From contig VGFB01000083.1 in NCBI GenBank assembly GCA_016869015.1, positions 1 through 9,662 of the forward strand: a stretch of DNA of 9,662 nt, written 5' to 3'. This DNA is from Armatimonadota bacterium (GTDB lineage: Bacteria; Armatimonadota; Zipacnadia; Zipacnadales; VGFC01). Below are positions 1 to 6,371 of this stretch, piece after piece; positions within the stretch are counted from its first letter, which is position 1; the number at the start of each line of letters is the position of its first letter. The position numbers and the translations under genes were made by a program. The notes beneath the pieces were generated by a model that worked only from the letters and a program-made list of their open reading frames with translations, was not told the DNA's origin and did no database searches.

Positions 1-1185
1 CCCGTAGGTGAGCCCCGCCGCGCCGCTGAGCAGGCTGCCCCAGAACACGTAGCGCTGCACGTCCTGGAAGGCGGTCTGCATGTGGCCCTCATAGCAGTAC
101 TCACCGATGACCACGGGCATCACCGGTGTTCGGGCATGTGCCGCCTGGAGCTGAGGGATGGCGGCCGCCGCGGCGGTCCAGTCGCCGTGACCGGTTTGCA
201 GCATGTCGAAGTCGATCACCGTCTCGTCGGTCACGGAGTCGCGGCCCGAACGGTGAGGGTGTAAGGTGGCTGGGCGGCGGTAGGGGTCCACGCTCCGCAC
301 GAACCGGGCCACCTCGGTCCACTCGGGGCCCTGCGACTCCCCGCCGATGATCCAGATGACGGGATAGGCGCCGTAGCGCGCGATGAGGTGACGCCAGTGA
401 CGCCGGAGGCCGTCGAGCCCGGCGAGCGCCAGCGCGTCGCAGTCGCTGCGCCCCCACCCGCCTACGATCGCCGGCGCGAGCCCTTCGGAGACCAGGTGAG
501 CGATCCGGCGGTCGGCGAAGTCGAAGTAGCGGGGGTCCACCCGGGTGAAGTCCCTGGTCTCGTAGGGCATCCCGCCCTCGTTCTCCCAGCGCGGCTCGAA
601 CGGCCCCTCATCGGGGTACGGCCCACAGACGATCTGCACCACCGTGAAGCCCTTGGCCCGGCGGTCCGCGGCGAGTTCCTGGAAGTCCTCCCAAGTCAGG
701 CGCTTGCACAGGTTCTTCCACCAGGTGTCCCCCAGCCAGAAGAACGGCGTCCCGTCGGCATGGGTGAAGTGGCGGCCGTCATCGGTGAGGCGTATCGGCC
801 CGTGGAGGAAGAGGGGGTTCGTGTCCGTAGTGGGCGTCAGGTCGAGTTGCCCGGAGATCGCGTGCAGACCGCGATTGTCCTGGTCAGAGCACTCCGTGCG
901 CCACGCGTGCCGGCCGGGCGCCGGCGAGGCATAGCGGAAGCACCAGCGGTCGCCGCCCGCCCAGAAGGCCGGAACGCGGAGCGGCGGGCCGGCCGGCGGC
1001 GTCACGACGGCGTCGAGCGTCACGTCCGTGAAGGGGTTCGCGTAGGCCTTGGCCGAGGTGAGAGCGACCTCGGCCACGAGGTTGGTCTCAAGGGTGGTTG
1101 GGCTCACGGGTTGGGTCAGGCCATTCGCGGCGATGGAGGCGACCCACCCGAGGGCCATGAGAGCCGAGGTGGCGGCGGCAGGCAT
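1..1185 (-). CDS. DUF5060 + DUF4038 apiosidase-like glycoside hydrolase, 3' end cut by the window
   Basis: Reading leftward from ATG 1185, 395 codons are open to the window edge, so the C-terminus is missing. Residues 1-24 form a weak, alanine-rich hydrophobic leader without basic residues, so export is plausible but unproven. Residues about 35-116 match a DUF5060 N-terminal beta-sandwich (AYANPFTDVTL, VPAFWAGGDRW, GRHAWRTE). Residues about 130-395 match DUF4038, the TIM-barrel family that includes GH140 apiosidase: HADGTPFFWLGDTWW (142-156), AKGFTVVQIV (177-186), YPVIWIIGGES (274-284) and VVIGEYCYEG (358-367). By analogy with retaining barrels, E283 and E362 are candidate acid/base and nucleophile; this assignment is inference. 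The start is fixed by AGAGGAG at 1193-1199, 7 nt upstream. The gene diverges from the small membrane gene at 1454. Exact substrate cannot be told. Confidence 0.9.
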   Translation of the reverse strand, partial: MPAAATSALMALGWVASIAANGLTQPVSPTTLETNLVAEVALTSAKAYANPFTDVTLDAVVTPPAGPPLRVPAFWAGGDRWCFRYASPAPGRHAWRTECSDQDNRGLHAISGQLDLTPTTDTNPLFLHGPIRLTDDGRHFTHADGTPFFWLGDTWWKNLCKRLTWEDFQELAADRRAKGFTVVQIVCGPYPDEGPFEPRWENEGGMPYETRDFTRVDPRYFDFADRRIAHLVSEGLAPAIVGGWGRSDCDALALAGLDGLRRHWRHLIARYGAYPVIWIIGGESQGPEWTEVARFVRSVDPYRRPATLHPHRSGRDSVTDETVIDFDMLQTGHGDWTAAAAAIPQLQAAHARTPVMPVVIGEYCYEGHMQTAFQDVQRYVFWGSLLSGAAGLTYG

Positions 1186-1192
1186 GGGGCGG

Positions 1193-1199
1193 CTCCTCT
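1193..1199 (-). promoter_or_regulatory. Shine-Dalgarno site deciding the DUF4038 gene start
   Basis: On the minus strand AGAGGAG lies 7 nt before ATG 1185. An in-frame GTG lies just upstream, at the 5' edge of this site, and is disfavoured because it has no comparable site of its own. Confidence 0.75.
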
Positions 1200-1233
1200 G
1201 CACGGGGATGGCGACCAAGCCCTACCAGCCCTG

Positions 1234-1252
1234 CCCTCTCCTTCGGAGGGGG
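1234..1252. repeat. Hairpin-forming inverted repeat in the leader of the DUF4038 gene
   Basis: CCCTCTC (1234-1240) pairs with GAGGGGG (1246-1252) across a 5-nt CTTCG loop, 7 pairs with one G-U. No T-run follows on either strand, so it is not a classical intrinsic terminator. It sits about 50 nt before the minus-strand start at 1185 and would be in that gene's untranslated leader. It also resembles the CCCTCTCC...GGAGAGGG type of dispersed repeat common in GC-rich genomes. Confidence 0.5.
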
Positions 1253-1392
1253 AATGGCACGGAACGACACAACCGAAACCCAGTGAACGTGGTTGGCGGT
1301 CTCACCTTCTCCTTCGATCCCTCAGACACGCGCCCCTGCAAACGGACGCGTCCGGAAGCCCGCGTGCATCCTCAAGGTGACAGGCATCACGC

Positions 1393-1421
1393 TTGGCCGG
1401 GCATATACTACGGTATATAGT
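1393..1421 (+). promoter_or_regulatory. Sigma70-type promoter of the small membrane protein gene
   Basis: TTGGCC (1393-1398, 4/6 to the -35 consensus) and TATAGT (1416-1421, 5/6 to the -10 consensus) are separated by the ideal 17 nt. The predicted transcription start is about 1428, giving a leader of roughly 26 nt before the ATG at 1454. This is the best promoter match in the window. Confidence 0.6.
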
Positions 1422-1422
1422 A
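1403..1422. promoter_or_regulatory. AT-rich inverted repeat, operator-like, overlapping the -10 box
   Basis: ATATAC (1403-1408) and GTATAT (1413-1418) form a perfect inverted repeat around TACG. A second, overlapping repeat pairs TACTA (1406-1410) with TAGTA (1418-1422). The site covers the spacer and -10 of the promoter at 1393-1421, the usual place for a repressor. ATAC/GTAT dyads of this kind resemble sites of PadR-family repressors, but no regulator gene is in the window, so the binder is a guess. Confidence 0.45.
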
Positions 1423-1453
1423 GGTAGGAGCGAATGCGGGAGGAGGGCTCAAG

Positions 1454-1729
1454 ATGAAGCAGCGAACGGCGGTCTTCGAGGAAGTGCCGGTGGCGACGCG
1501 GGCCCTCCACGGGAGCGCGAGCGTTCTGGCGTTGCTGGTTGTGGCCCACGCGGTCACGAGCGGGGCGCGGTTGGTCGGCGAAGCGTGGCACACGATAGGT
1601 GCGGCACTGGCGCCAGACCTGCTGATGGGAGCGGTTGTGGCAGGCTTCGTGTTGGTCGGGGCGGCGGTTCGGCGGATGAGGGAGCGGCGCCTCACGGCTC
1701 GTCCGGCTTCTTCGAGCCCCGCGGCGTGA
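1454..1729 (+). CDS. Small two-helix membrane protein, function unknown
   Basis: This 91-residue protein is not one I recognise. Two hydrophobic segments, about residues 21-38 and 52-72, suggest a hairpin in the inner membrane. The second is followed by RRMRERR (73-79), which by the positive-inside rule puts both termini in the cytoplasm. The N-terminus (MKQRTAVFEEVPVATRALHG) is amphipathic. The start is well supported: GGAGGAGGG at 1439-1447 lies 6 nt before the ATG and a good promoter lies at 1393-1421. Competing minus-strand frames here have no such signals. The last 38 nt overlap the 3' end of the convergent gene at 1692-2840. An operator-like repeat over its promoter suggests it is regulated, perhaps by a PadR-type repressor encoded elsewhere. 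Confidence 0.75.
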   Translation: MKQRTAVFEEVPVATRALHGSASVLALLVVAHAVTSGARLVGEAWHTIGAALAPDLLMGAVVAGFVLVGAAVRRMRERRLTARPASSSPAA

Positions 1730-2840
1730 AGTCGTTCTTCGTGATCAGGAAGCAGTCGAGCGCCAAGGACAGCAGTCCCGGCGAGGTCTCCATCTCAAAG
1801 GTCTGCTTCCCAACAGCGAGGTCGACCTCTCCCAGCCGAGACCACGCGTCGGTCACGTCCCACTCGTCGTCGGTTCCGCGGTAGAGCTGCACGTCGAGGG
1901 GCTCTTGGTTCCCGTCCCAGCCCTGCCACGGCTGCACGCCGAACCGCCACCGGAAGGGCTCCTCGTACACCACGCCCCGACACCACACGGTGTAGCGCCC
2001 CGCCTCCGGGATCACCGGCTCCCACTTCGCGCCCTGGCCCTCGTTGCCGTGGAACTGCAGCCACGCGCCGTTGGAGAGCACGGCCTGCTCCTGCACGTTG
2101 TGGGGCAGGTACGCGCCGCCGGGCGGGAAGGTGTGCTCGACCGCGTCCTCGCCCTCCCACCACACCCAGTCCTCGCCGGCAGCCTGCGCGCCGGGGTTTG
2201 GCCGCACACGCCGGGCGGCCTCGAGCGGGGGGGTCTCGTCCGTCACAACGTCGATCTCGATCCGGTCCACGTACGTGTGATGGGGCACACCCCAACCGTC
2301 CGTCGGGCGGAGCCACACGAAGATGGTCAGCGGCTTGTCCTCCGGCACGGCATCGTACTCCGGCGACTTCACCAGAATGCCCTTGGCTTCGTGCCACTCA
2401 TCATCGGCGAGCAGCGTGCCGCCGGCGCCTCCGCCGTCGAGTTCCGCCTGCAGCACGTCCATCGGCCGCTCGGTCACCTGATAGCGGTAAGCCCAGATCC
2501 CCAACGTCCACTTGCCCGTCCAGGCGTCCGTGCGGTACCAGAGCTTCACGTCGGACTCGCCCGCCGGCACCTCGTTCAGCCGCAGCGACGCCCCGTTCCG
2601 GAAGCGCACGTTCGGCCAGCCGGTCTCGTTGGTCAACAGCGCGCTGCACTCGCCCGACTGGGCGTCCTTCGCCTCACCGGTCTCGAGCGTGTCGATCTCC
2701 GCGACCTCGACCTCGTTCACCACGATGTCGGGCACCCAGTACTCGTCGAGCAGGATCACGTCTGCCGAGCCGAGCGCGCTGAACAGTGCCAGGAACGCCG
2801 CCGCCGGACCGAGTCCCGCGGCCAGTGGCCTAAGGCGCAT
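1692..2840 (-). CDS. Secreted protein of two carbohydrate-binding-like beta-sandwich modules
   Basis: The product has 382 residues. Residues 1-26 form a clear Sec signal peptide (MRLRPLAAGL, then a hydrophobic core, cleavage probably after GSA at 24-26). Residues about 35-200 look like one jelly-roll module rich in Trp/Tyr (KLWYRTDAWTGKW 99-111; LTIFVWLRPTDGWG 171-184; YVDRIEIDVV 190-199). Residues about 224-372 look like a second (WVWWEGEDAVEHTF 225-238; LSNGAWLQFHG 255-265; GRYTVWCRG 281-289; LDCFLITKNDFTPRG 361-375). The WWEGEDA start and CFLITKNDFTPRG end are the pattern of CBM-like domains in large secreted proteins of Armatimonadota and Planctomycetota. No catalytic domain is evident. 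A longer in-frame reading to 3134 exists, but GGAGGAG at 2849-2855, 8 nt before ATG 2840, plus the signal peptide fix this start. It diverges from the propeller gene at 3077. Confidence 0.85.
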   Translation of the reverse strand: MRLRPLAAGLGPAAAFLALFSALGSADVILLDEYWVPDIVVNEVEVAEIDTLETGEAKDAQSGECSALLTNETGWPNVRFRNGASLRLNEVPAGESDVKLWYRTDAWTGKWTLGIWAYRYQVTERPMDVLQAELDGGGAGGTLLADDEWHEAKGILVKSPEYDAVPEDKPLTIFVWLRPTDGWGVPHHTYVDRIEIDVVTDETPPLEAARRVRPNPGAQAAGEDWVWWEGEDAVEHTFPPGGAYLPHNVQEQAVLSNGAWLQFHGNEGQGAKWEPVIPEAGRYTVWCRGVVYEEPFRWRFGVQPWQGWDGNQEPLDVQLYRGTDDEWDVTDAWSRLGEVDLAVGKQTFEMETSPGLLSLALDCFLITKNDFTPRGSKKPDEP

Positions 2841-2848
2841 GGCTTCAT

Positions 2849-2855
2849 CTCCTCC
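2849..2855 (-). promoter_or_regulatory. Shine-Dalgarno site deciding the start at 2840
   Basis: GGAGGAG on the minus strand, 8 nt before ATG 2840. It selects this start over the longer open frame that continues upstream to 3134, whose extra N-terminal part is arginine- and proline-rich and lacks any secretion signal. Confidence 0.8.
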
Positions 2856-2982
2856 AGTGGCCGACACTGCGGGCAACTCGAGCATCGAGCGCCTCCAGGA
2901 ACCTGGCCGCTGCGGCACACCTTGCCCCTCGGATTCGACGCGTGGGGCAGACTCGCCTGCCTCGCGCGGGCGCGGATGCGCC

Positions 2983-3011
2983 TTGCCGCGCGGGGGGCAT
3001 CCTGGTAGTCT
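2983..3011 (+). promoter_or_regulatory. Weak candidate promoter for the propeller gene
   Basis: TTGCCG (2983-2988) and TAGTCT (3006-3011) are 17 nt apart. The -35 is a 4/6 match but the -10 keeps only the TA...T core. It is the best-spaced pair I found in the 236-bp divergent region 2841-3076. TAAAGT at 3015-3020 is an alternative -10 without a partner. No promoter for the opposite gene was identified. Confidence 0.2.
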
Positions 3012-3076
3012 GGCTAAAGTACGCTTCAGGCGCTGAGCCAAGACCTTGCACCTCGCCCAGGAAGGACGAAAGGCCC

Positions 3077-5707
3077 ATGATCCCAGGCGTGGCGTGGCTG
3101 GCGTTGGCATCGGGCGCAGTGCGAGCCGCCTCATTCCCGCTGCCTGGGGAGTGGCCGTGCGAGCGGGGGAATGGGCGGCTGGATGGGCGAGCGGAGGTGA
3201 GGGGCGAGATCCGGGAGCCGCGGGTTCGATGGCGGCAGTTCGCGGGCTCGACGGATGTGTACGTCGCCTGGGAGCCCGGGAGAGAGGGCGGCGCGCTGAG
3301 CGTCGATCCGGGGACTGTGGAGGGGGAAGGACCGGCAGCCGAGCCGCGCTGGCGACTGCCGGAGCCGATGGGCGAGGTCGGCGGGCAGCGGCAGGCGCTG
3401 CCGACCTCCGGCGATACGCTCTACGTGGACGCGCTGCCGGAGCGGCCGGGGCTGGAGAGGGTCGTCTTCGAGAGCGGCTTCAACGTACCCACGGTGAACG
3501 GCCAGTGGCAGCCGGTGCGCGCGCGGTGCTTCGCGTGGGAGGGCGGGGAATGGCGTCAGGCGTGGGAGACGCCGCCCATCGATATGCTGTTCATCTCGCA
3601 GGCGGTGGCGGGCGACTTCGACTCCGACGGCAACCTCGAGATAGCGTTCCTCCCCTGGTACGAGCTGGTCATCCTCGATGCGCGGACCGGCGCCATCGAG
3701 GACCGTTGCCGGTTCACCGCGGGTCGCAGCTACGGGTTCCTCGGCGCATACGACCTCGAGGGCGACGGGCGCGGCGAGTTCGTCGTGATGGCGGACTTCT
3801 GCAGACACGTGGATGTGCTTGGGTACCGGGACGGCAAGCTCGCACTCCTCTGGCAACGGGAGATCGAGCCGGACATCTCGGACCCGCAGAAGATCCTGCG
3901 CGTGAACCCGACCGCGGCGGCCGACGTGGACGGCGACGGGCGGCTGGAAGTGGTGGTCTGCACGTACAACGACGGGGGCGACGGGCGGTGGCACATCACC
4001 GTACACGAGGGTCTCACGGGCGAGGTGAAGGCGGACCTCCCCGACGAGTGTCTGCAGGGCGTGCGCGACGTGAACGCCGACGGGGCGGCGGAGCTGCTCA
4101 CGGTGGCGGCGACGGGTGCGGAGGCGCCCGAGATCGGCACGATTCGGGTGCGCGCGCTCCAGGGCGGGGAGACGACCACGCTGTGGGAGCGGGTCGGCAC
4201 GGGTTGGGCGCTGTGGGAGCCGCCCGGCCCGGGCAACACCAACAACTGCGCAACGCTCGGGAAGCGGGAGGTGATGATGCGTGGAGGGCACGTGGCGCTG
4301 CGGGAGCGCGACGGCGATGGGGATCGGCTGACGGTGGCGCGGTGGACGGACAGCGGCTTCGAGGTAATGGGCGGGCCGGCCGGAGAGCGGCTGGAGGCGG
4401 TCGGGCTAGCCGAGGACGGCGGCCTGCTGGCGTGCAGCGCGGGCTCGGCGGAGGTTCGGCGGGAGTTCGCGGCAAGCGGCGGAACCGCACGGCCCGTGGC
4501 CGCCGTGACGCGCGGGGGCGCGGCCGGGACGGTGGTCGTGGCGCGCGACCCTTCGACGAGCCGCCCGGTGGTGGTCGCGCAGGGGGCGGGTGAGGAGCTG
4601 GTGGCGCTGGAGGAGCACGAGGGGCAGCCGCGGGAGTTGTGGCGGATTGCGGGTCGCGGGCAGAGCACGAACTGGCCGTGGGAGGCGCGCGGGGCGGTGA
4701 TCGCCGACCTGCGCGGCGATGGGGGGCGACAAGTGCTCCATGCGACGGCGTCGCCGGAAGGGTGCGCGAGGCTGGTAGCGAGGGAACTTGGGGGGCAGTC
4801 CCCGGAGGTGTGGCATCACGACTTCCCCGGGATTGCCGGGCACGCGCCCGTGTGGAACATGGGCGGGCTGATTCTGTGGCAGGTAGGCCACTTCACCGAC
4901 TCAGCGCGGATGGACGTGCTGTTCACCGTGCGTCGGTCGATGATGCACAGCGAGGAGAGCGGCGTGCTCTTGGGGCTGGACGGGCGGGAGCTGTGGCGGC
5001 GGGCGCGGCAGATCGAGAACCGGGGTGTTGGGGGAACCCCCTTCGCCATCGCAGACTTCGACGGCGACGGGCTGGAGGACGCCGCTTCCCTCCATCCGAG
5101 CCTCTTCTACATCCTGCGGGGCGCCACGGGCGAGGACCTCATCGCGCAGCCGGCGCTCTGGCCCGAGGTGCGAGGGAGCCACATCTACTGGGGGCTGCCG
5201 ATTGCCGGGGAGTTCGAGGCAGCCGGGGGGATGGACGTGTTCTTCGCCACCACTCGCGCCTCGCTGACGGGCCTCGTGCGCGCGGACGGGTCGCTGGCCT
5301 GGTGGGACGCACCGGACGTGAGCCCGAACGCGCTCCCGGCCATCGGCGACGTGGACGGCGACGGGAGGCTGGAGGCCCTCGGGATCGGGTATCCGGACGG
5401 CGCGCGCTGCTATGACGCGGCAACGGGCGAGGTGAAGTGGGCGCTGGGAGGGTTCGCGCCGGGCACGAGCGCGGGAACGGCTTCGGCGGACATCGACTCC
5501 GATGGGCGCGACGAGGCGCTGGTCACGATCGGGACCACGCTCTACTGCCTGGGCGCCGATGAGACCGGGACGGCCGGGCGGATGGAGTGGAAGCTCGATC
5601 TGCCGGCGACCATCGGGCCACCGACCGTCGCGGACCTGACGGGCAACGGGCAAGCGTCAGTCCTGCTGCAGGGGGCGGATGGGTACGTCTACTGCATCGG
5701 TGGCTAG
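3077..5707 (+). CDS. Secreted FG-GAP/VCBS-type beta-propeller protein
   Basis: The product has 876 residues. Residues 1-18 form a Sec signal peptide (MIPGVAWLALASGAVRAAS, cleavage likely after VRA). Nine calcium-loop motifs of the DxDxDGxxE type mark FG-GAP/VCBS propeller blades, beginning at residues 180, 226, 283, 331, 544, 660, 758, 805 and 853; the one at 853 (DLTGNGQAS) and the one at 544 (DLRGDGGRQ) are degenerate. Spacing of 46-57 residues within clusters fits one blade each. The stretches 340-543 and 553-659 probably hold blades that lost the motif. Blade-like ends such as VILDARTG (198-205), CYDAATGEVKW (778-788) and YVYCIGG (870-876) recur. No catalytic domain, sorting tag or membrane anchor is visible. 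Rhamnogalacturonan lyases of family PL11 also use calcium-rich propellers, but I cannot claim that activity. An upstream in-frame start at 2942 is rejected because the signal peptide begins at 3077, with AGGAAGGA about 10 nt upstream. Confidence 0.85.
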   Translation: MIPGVAWLALASGAVRAASFPLPGEWPCERGNGRLDGRAEVRGEIREPRVRWRQFAGSTDVYVAWEPGREGGALSVDPGTVEGEGPAAEPRWRLPEPMGEVGGQRQALPTSGDTLYVDALPERPGLERVVFESGFNVPTVNGQWQPVRARCFAWEGGEWRQAWETPPIDMLFISQAVAGDFDSDGNLEIAFLPWYELVILDARTGAIEDRCRFTAGRSYGFLGAYDLEGDGRGEFVVMADFCRHVDVLGYRDGKLALLWQREIEPDISDPQKILRVNPTAAADVDGDGRLEVVVCTYNDGGDGRWHITVHEGLTGEVKADLPDECLQGVRDVNADGAAELLTVAATGAEAPEIGTIRVRALQGGETTTLWERVGTGWALWEPPGPGNTNNCATLGKREVMMRGGHVALRERDGDGDRLTVARWTDSGFEVMGGPAGERLEAVGLAEDGGLLACSAGSAEVRREFAASGGTARPVAAVTRGGAAGTVVVARDPSTSRPVVVAQGAGEELVALEEHEGQPRELWRIAGRGQSTNWPWEARGAVIADLRGDGGRQVLHATASPEGCARLVARELGGQSPEVWHHDFPGIAGHAPVWNMGGLILWQVGHFTDSARMDVLFTVRRSMMHSEESGVLLGLDGRELWRRARQIENRGVGGTPFAIADFDGDGLEDAASLHPSLFYILRGATGEDLIAQPALWPEVRGSHIYWGLPIAGEFEAAGGMDVFFATTRASLTGLVRADGSLAWWDAPDVSPNALPAIGDVDGDGRLEALGIGYPDGARCYDAATGEVKWALGGFAPGTSAGTASADIDSDGRDEALVTIGTTLYCLGADETGTAGRMEWKLDLPATIGPPTVADLTGNGQASVLLQGADGYVYCIGG
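5704..5707. other. Shared CTAG forming both stop codons of convergent genes
   Basis: The palindrome CTAG supplies TAG at 5705-5707 for the plus-strand propeller gene and TAG (complement of 5704-5706) for the minus-strand nucleotidyltransferase. The two genes therefore overlap by exactly 4 nt and leave no room for a terminator between them. Confidence 0.9.
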
Positions 5708-6153
5708 GGGAGGTTCTCCAGGTCGGCGAGGTCCTTATGCCTCCCGGCGGCGCGCTTGTTGGTCTTCAGGTGCTCCAGGCCGATGATCGGCACCTCCACG
5801 CCGTCGAGTACGTCCACGACCCGCGCCTCATAGCACTCCCCGAAGGTGAGCCCGGCAAGGTCGGTGAGGAGGTCGATGCGGAACGGTGGATAGCCGAACT
5901 GGACTACCGTGTTGGGGTCCGCGAATAGGCTGGTTGTCACGTCGGGGATGTCCAGACCGAAGTCTCGCGCGGCAGCCGCCACCTTGGCGGCGTTGTCAGC
6001 GCCCGGCTCGATCCAGACGTCCATGTCGGCCGTCGAGCGAACGTATCCGTGGTAGATGACCGCATGGCCGCCGATCAGCAGGTACCTAACGCCGTGGTCG
6101 TTCAGAGACTGCAACAGGTCGCGGAAGTCGGGCGGTAGCGGCGTCGTACCCAT
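5704..6153 (-). CDS. DUF6036 / AbiEii-like nucleotidyltransferase
   Basis: The 149-residue product carries the hallmarks of a minimal nucleotidyltransferase fold. These are YLLIGGHAVIYHG (24-36), with the GG of the nucleotide-binding turn, followed by STADMDVWIEP (40-50), with metal-binding Asp43 and Asp45, and RIDLL (92-96), with Asp94 as the likely third acidic residue. The C-terminal LEHLKTNKRAAGRHKDLADL (126-145) matches the family's conserved helix with Lys, Arg and Asp residues. Such proteins resemble toxin-like nucleotidyltransferases of the AbiEii and MenA type, which in studied members modify tRNA; that activity is not shown here. AGGTG (6158-6162) precedes the ATG by 4 nt and lies inside the upstream gene. 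No later start keeps the GG motif. It is co-transcribed with, and overlaps by 68 nt, the small gene upstream, and converges with the propeller gene. Confidence 0.85.
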   Translation of the reverse strand: MGTTPLPPDFRDLLQSLNDHGVRYLLIGGHAVIYHGYVRSTADMDVWIEPGADNAAKVAAAARDFGLDIPDVTTSLFADPNTVVQFGYPPFRIDLLTDLAGLTFGECYEARVVDVLDGVEVPIIGLEHLKTNKRAAGRHKDLADLENLP

Positions 6154-6307
6154 AGAGCACCTGCCGGATGAGTTCCCCGGCTGCCAGCCGTTCGTGCGGG
6201 GTTTTGGAGTGCCAGTAGGCGATGGCGGGGTCGGGGTCGGAGAGCTTCCCGACCCAGATGTGGGTGCGGTCTACGTGAGCGAACTCAGGGAAGTCCTTGA
6301 GGGCCAT
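6086..6307 (-). CDS. Small partner protein of the nucleotidyltransferase, antitoxin-like
   Basis: The 73-residue protein is counted from ATG 6307; a GTG at 6322 would add five residues. The centre, DPDPAIAYWHSKTPHERLAA (24-43) and YGYDAATARL (52-61), fits a family of short proteins with a YW...TPxERL...YGYDxxTxRLQR pattern that typically sits directly upstream of DUF6036-type nucleotidyltransferases. Its role is unproven; pairing and order suggest an antitoxin or regulatory partner (inference). The C-terminal 22 codons overlap the start of the nucleotidyltransferase gene in another frame, which implies coupled translation. I chose 6307 because TACAAT at 6314-6319 lies at -10 distance from it, consistent with a leaderless transcript, and neither start has a Shine-Dalgarno site. 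Confidence 0.75.
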   Translation of the reverse strand: MALKDFPEFAHVDRTHIWVGKLSDPDPAIAYWHSKTPHERLAAGELIRQVLYGYDAATARLPRPVAVSERPRR

Positions 6308-6313
6308 GCGCCC

Positions 6314-6319
6314 ATTGTA
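6314..6319 (-). promoter_or_regulatory. -10-like box of a probable leaderless promoter
   Basis: TACAAT on the minus strand (5/6 to TATAAT) ends 6 nt before ATG 6307, so transcription would begin at or next to the start codon. The -35 region is weak (TTCAAC at about 18 nt spacing). Absence of any purine-rich ribosome site before this ATG supports the leaderless reading. Confidence 0.4.
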
Positions 6320-6371
6320 CACCAGAACGGGCTTCGGTTGAAGGGCGCTGTCTCCGGCGACGTCGCAAGTC

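Noticed and set aside
1230..1260. Intrinsic terminator between the DUF4038 gene and the small membrane gene
   Set aside because: A stem exists at 1234-1252 but lacks a T-run on either strand, and the flanking genes diverge, so nothing needs terminating there.
388..1380. Plus-strand open frame of 330 codons opposite the DUF4038 gene
   Set aside because: It is antisense to a protein with clear DUF5060 and DUF4038 motifs, is rich in Arg, Gly, Pro and Val, has no ribosome site and no recognisable domain; it is a by-product of high GC.
1905..3008. Plus-strand open frame of 367 codons opposite the secreted binding protein
   Set aside because: It has no ribosome site or domain, and the opposite frame has a signal peptide, a strong Shine-Dalgarno site and beta-sandwich motifs.
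3046..4593. Plus-strand open frame of 515 codons in another frame of the propeller gene
   Set aside because: It is an Arg/Gly/Ala-rich shadow; the overlapping frame has a signal peptide and regular calcium loops.
5025..5707. Possible propeller gene frameshift or fragmentation
   Set aside because: The frame stays open from 3077 to 5707 with blade motifs in one frame up to the last residues, so the gene is intact.
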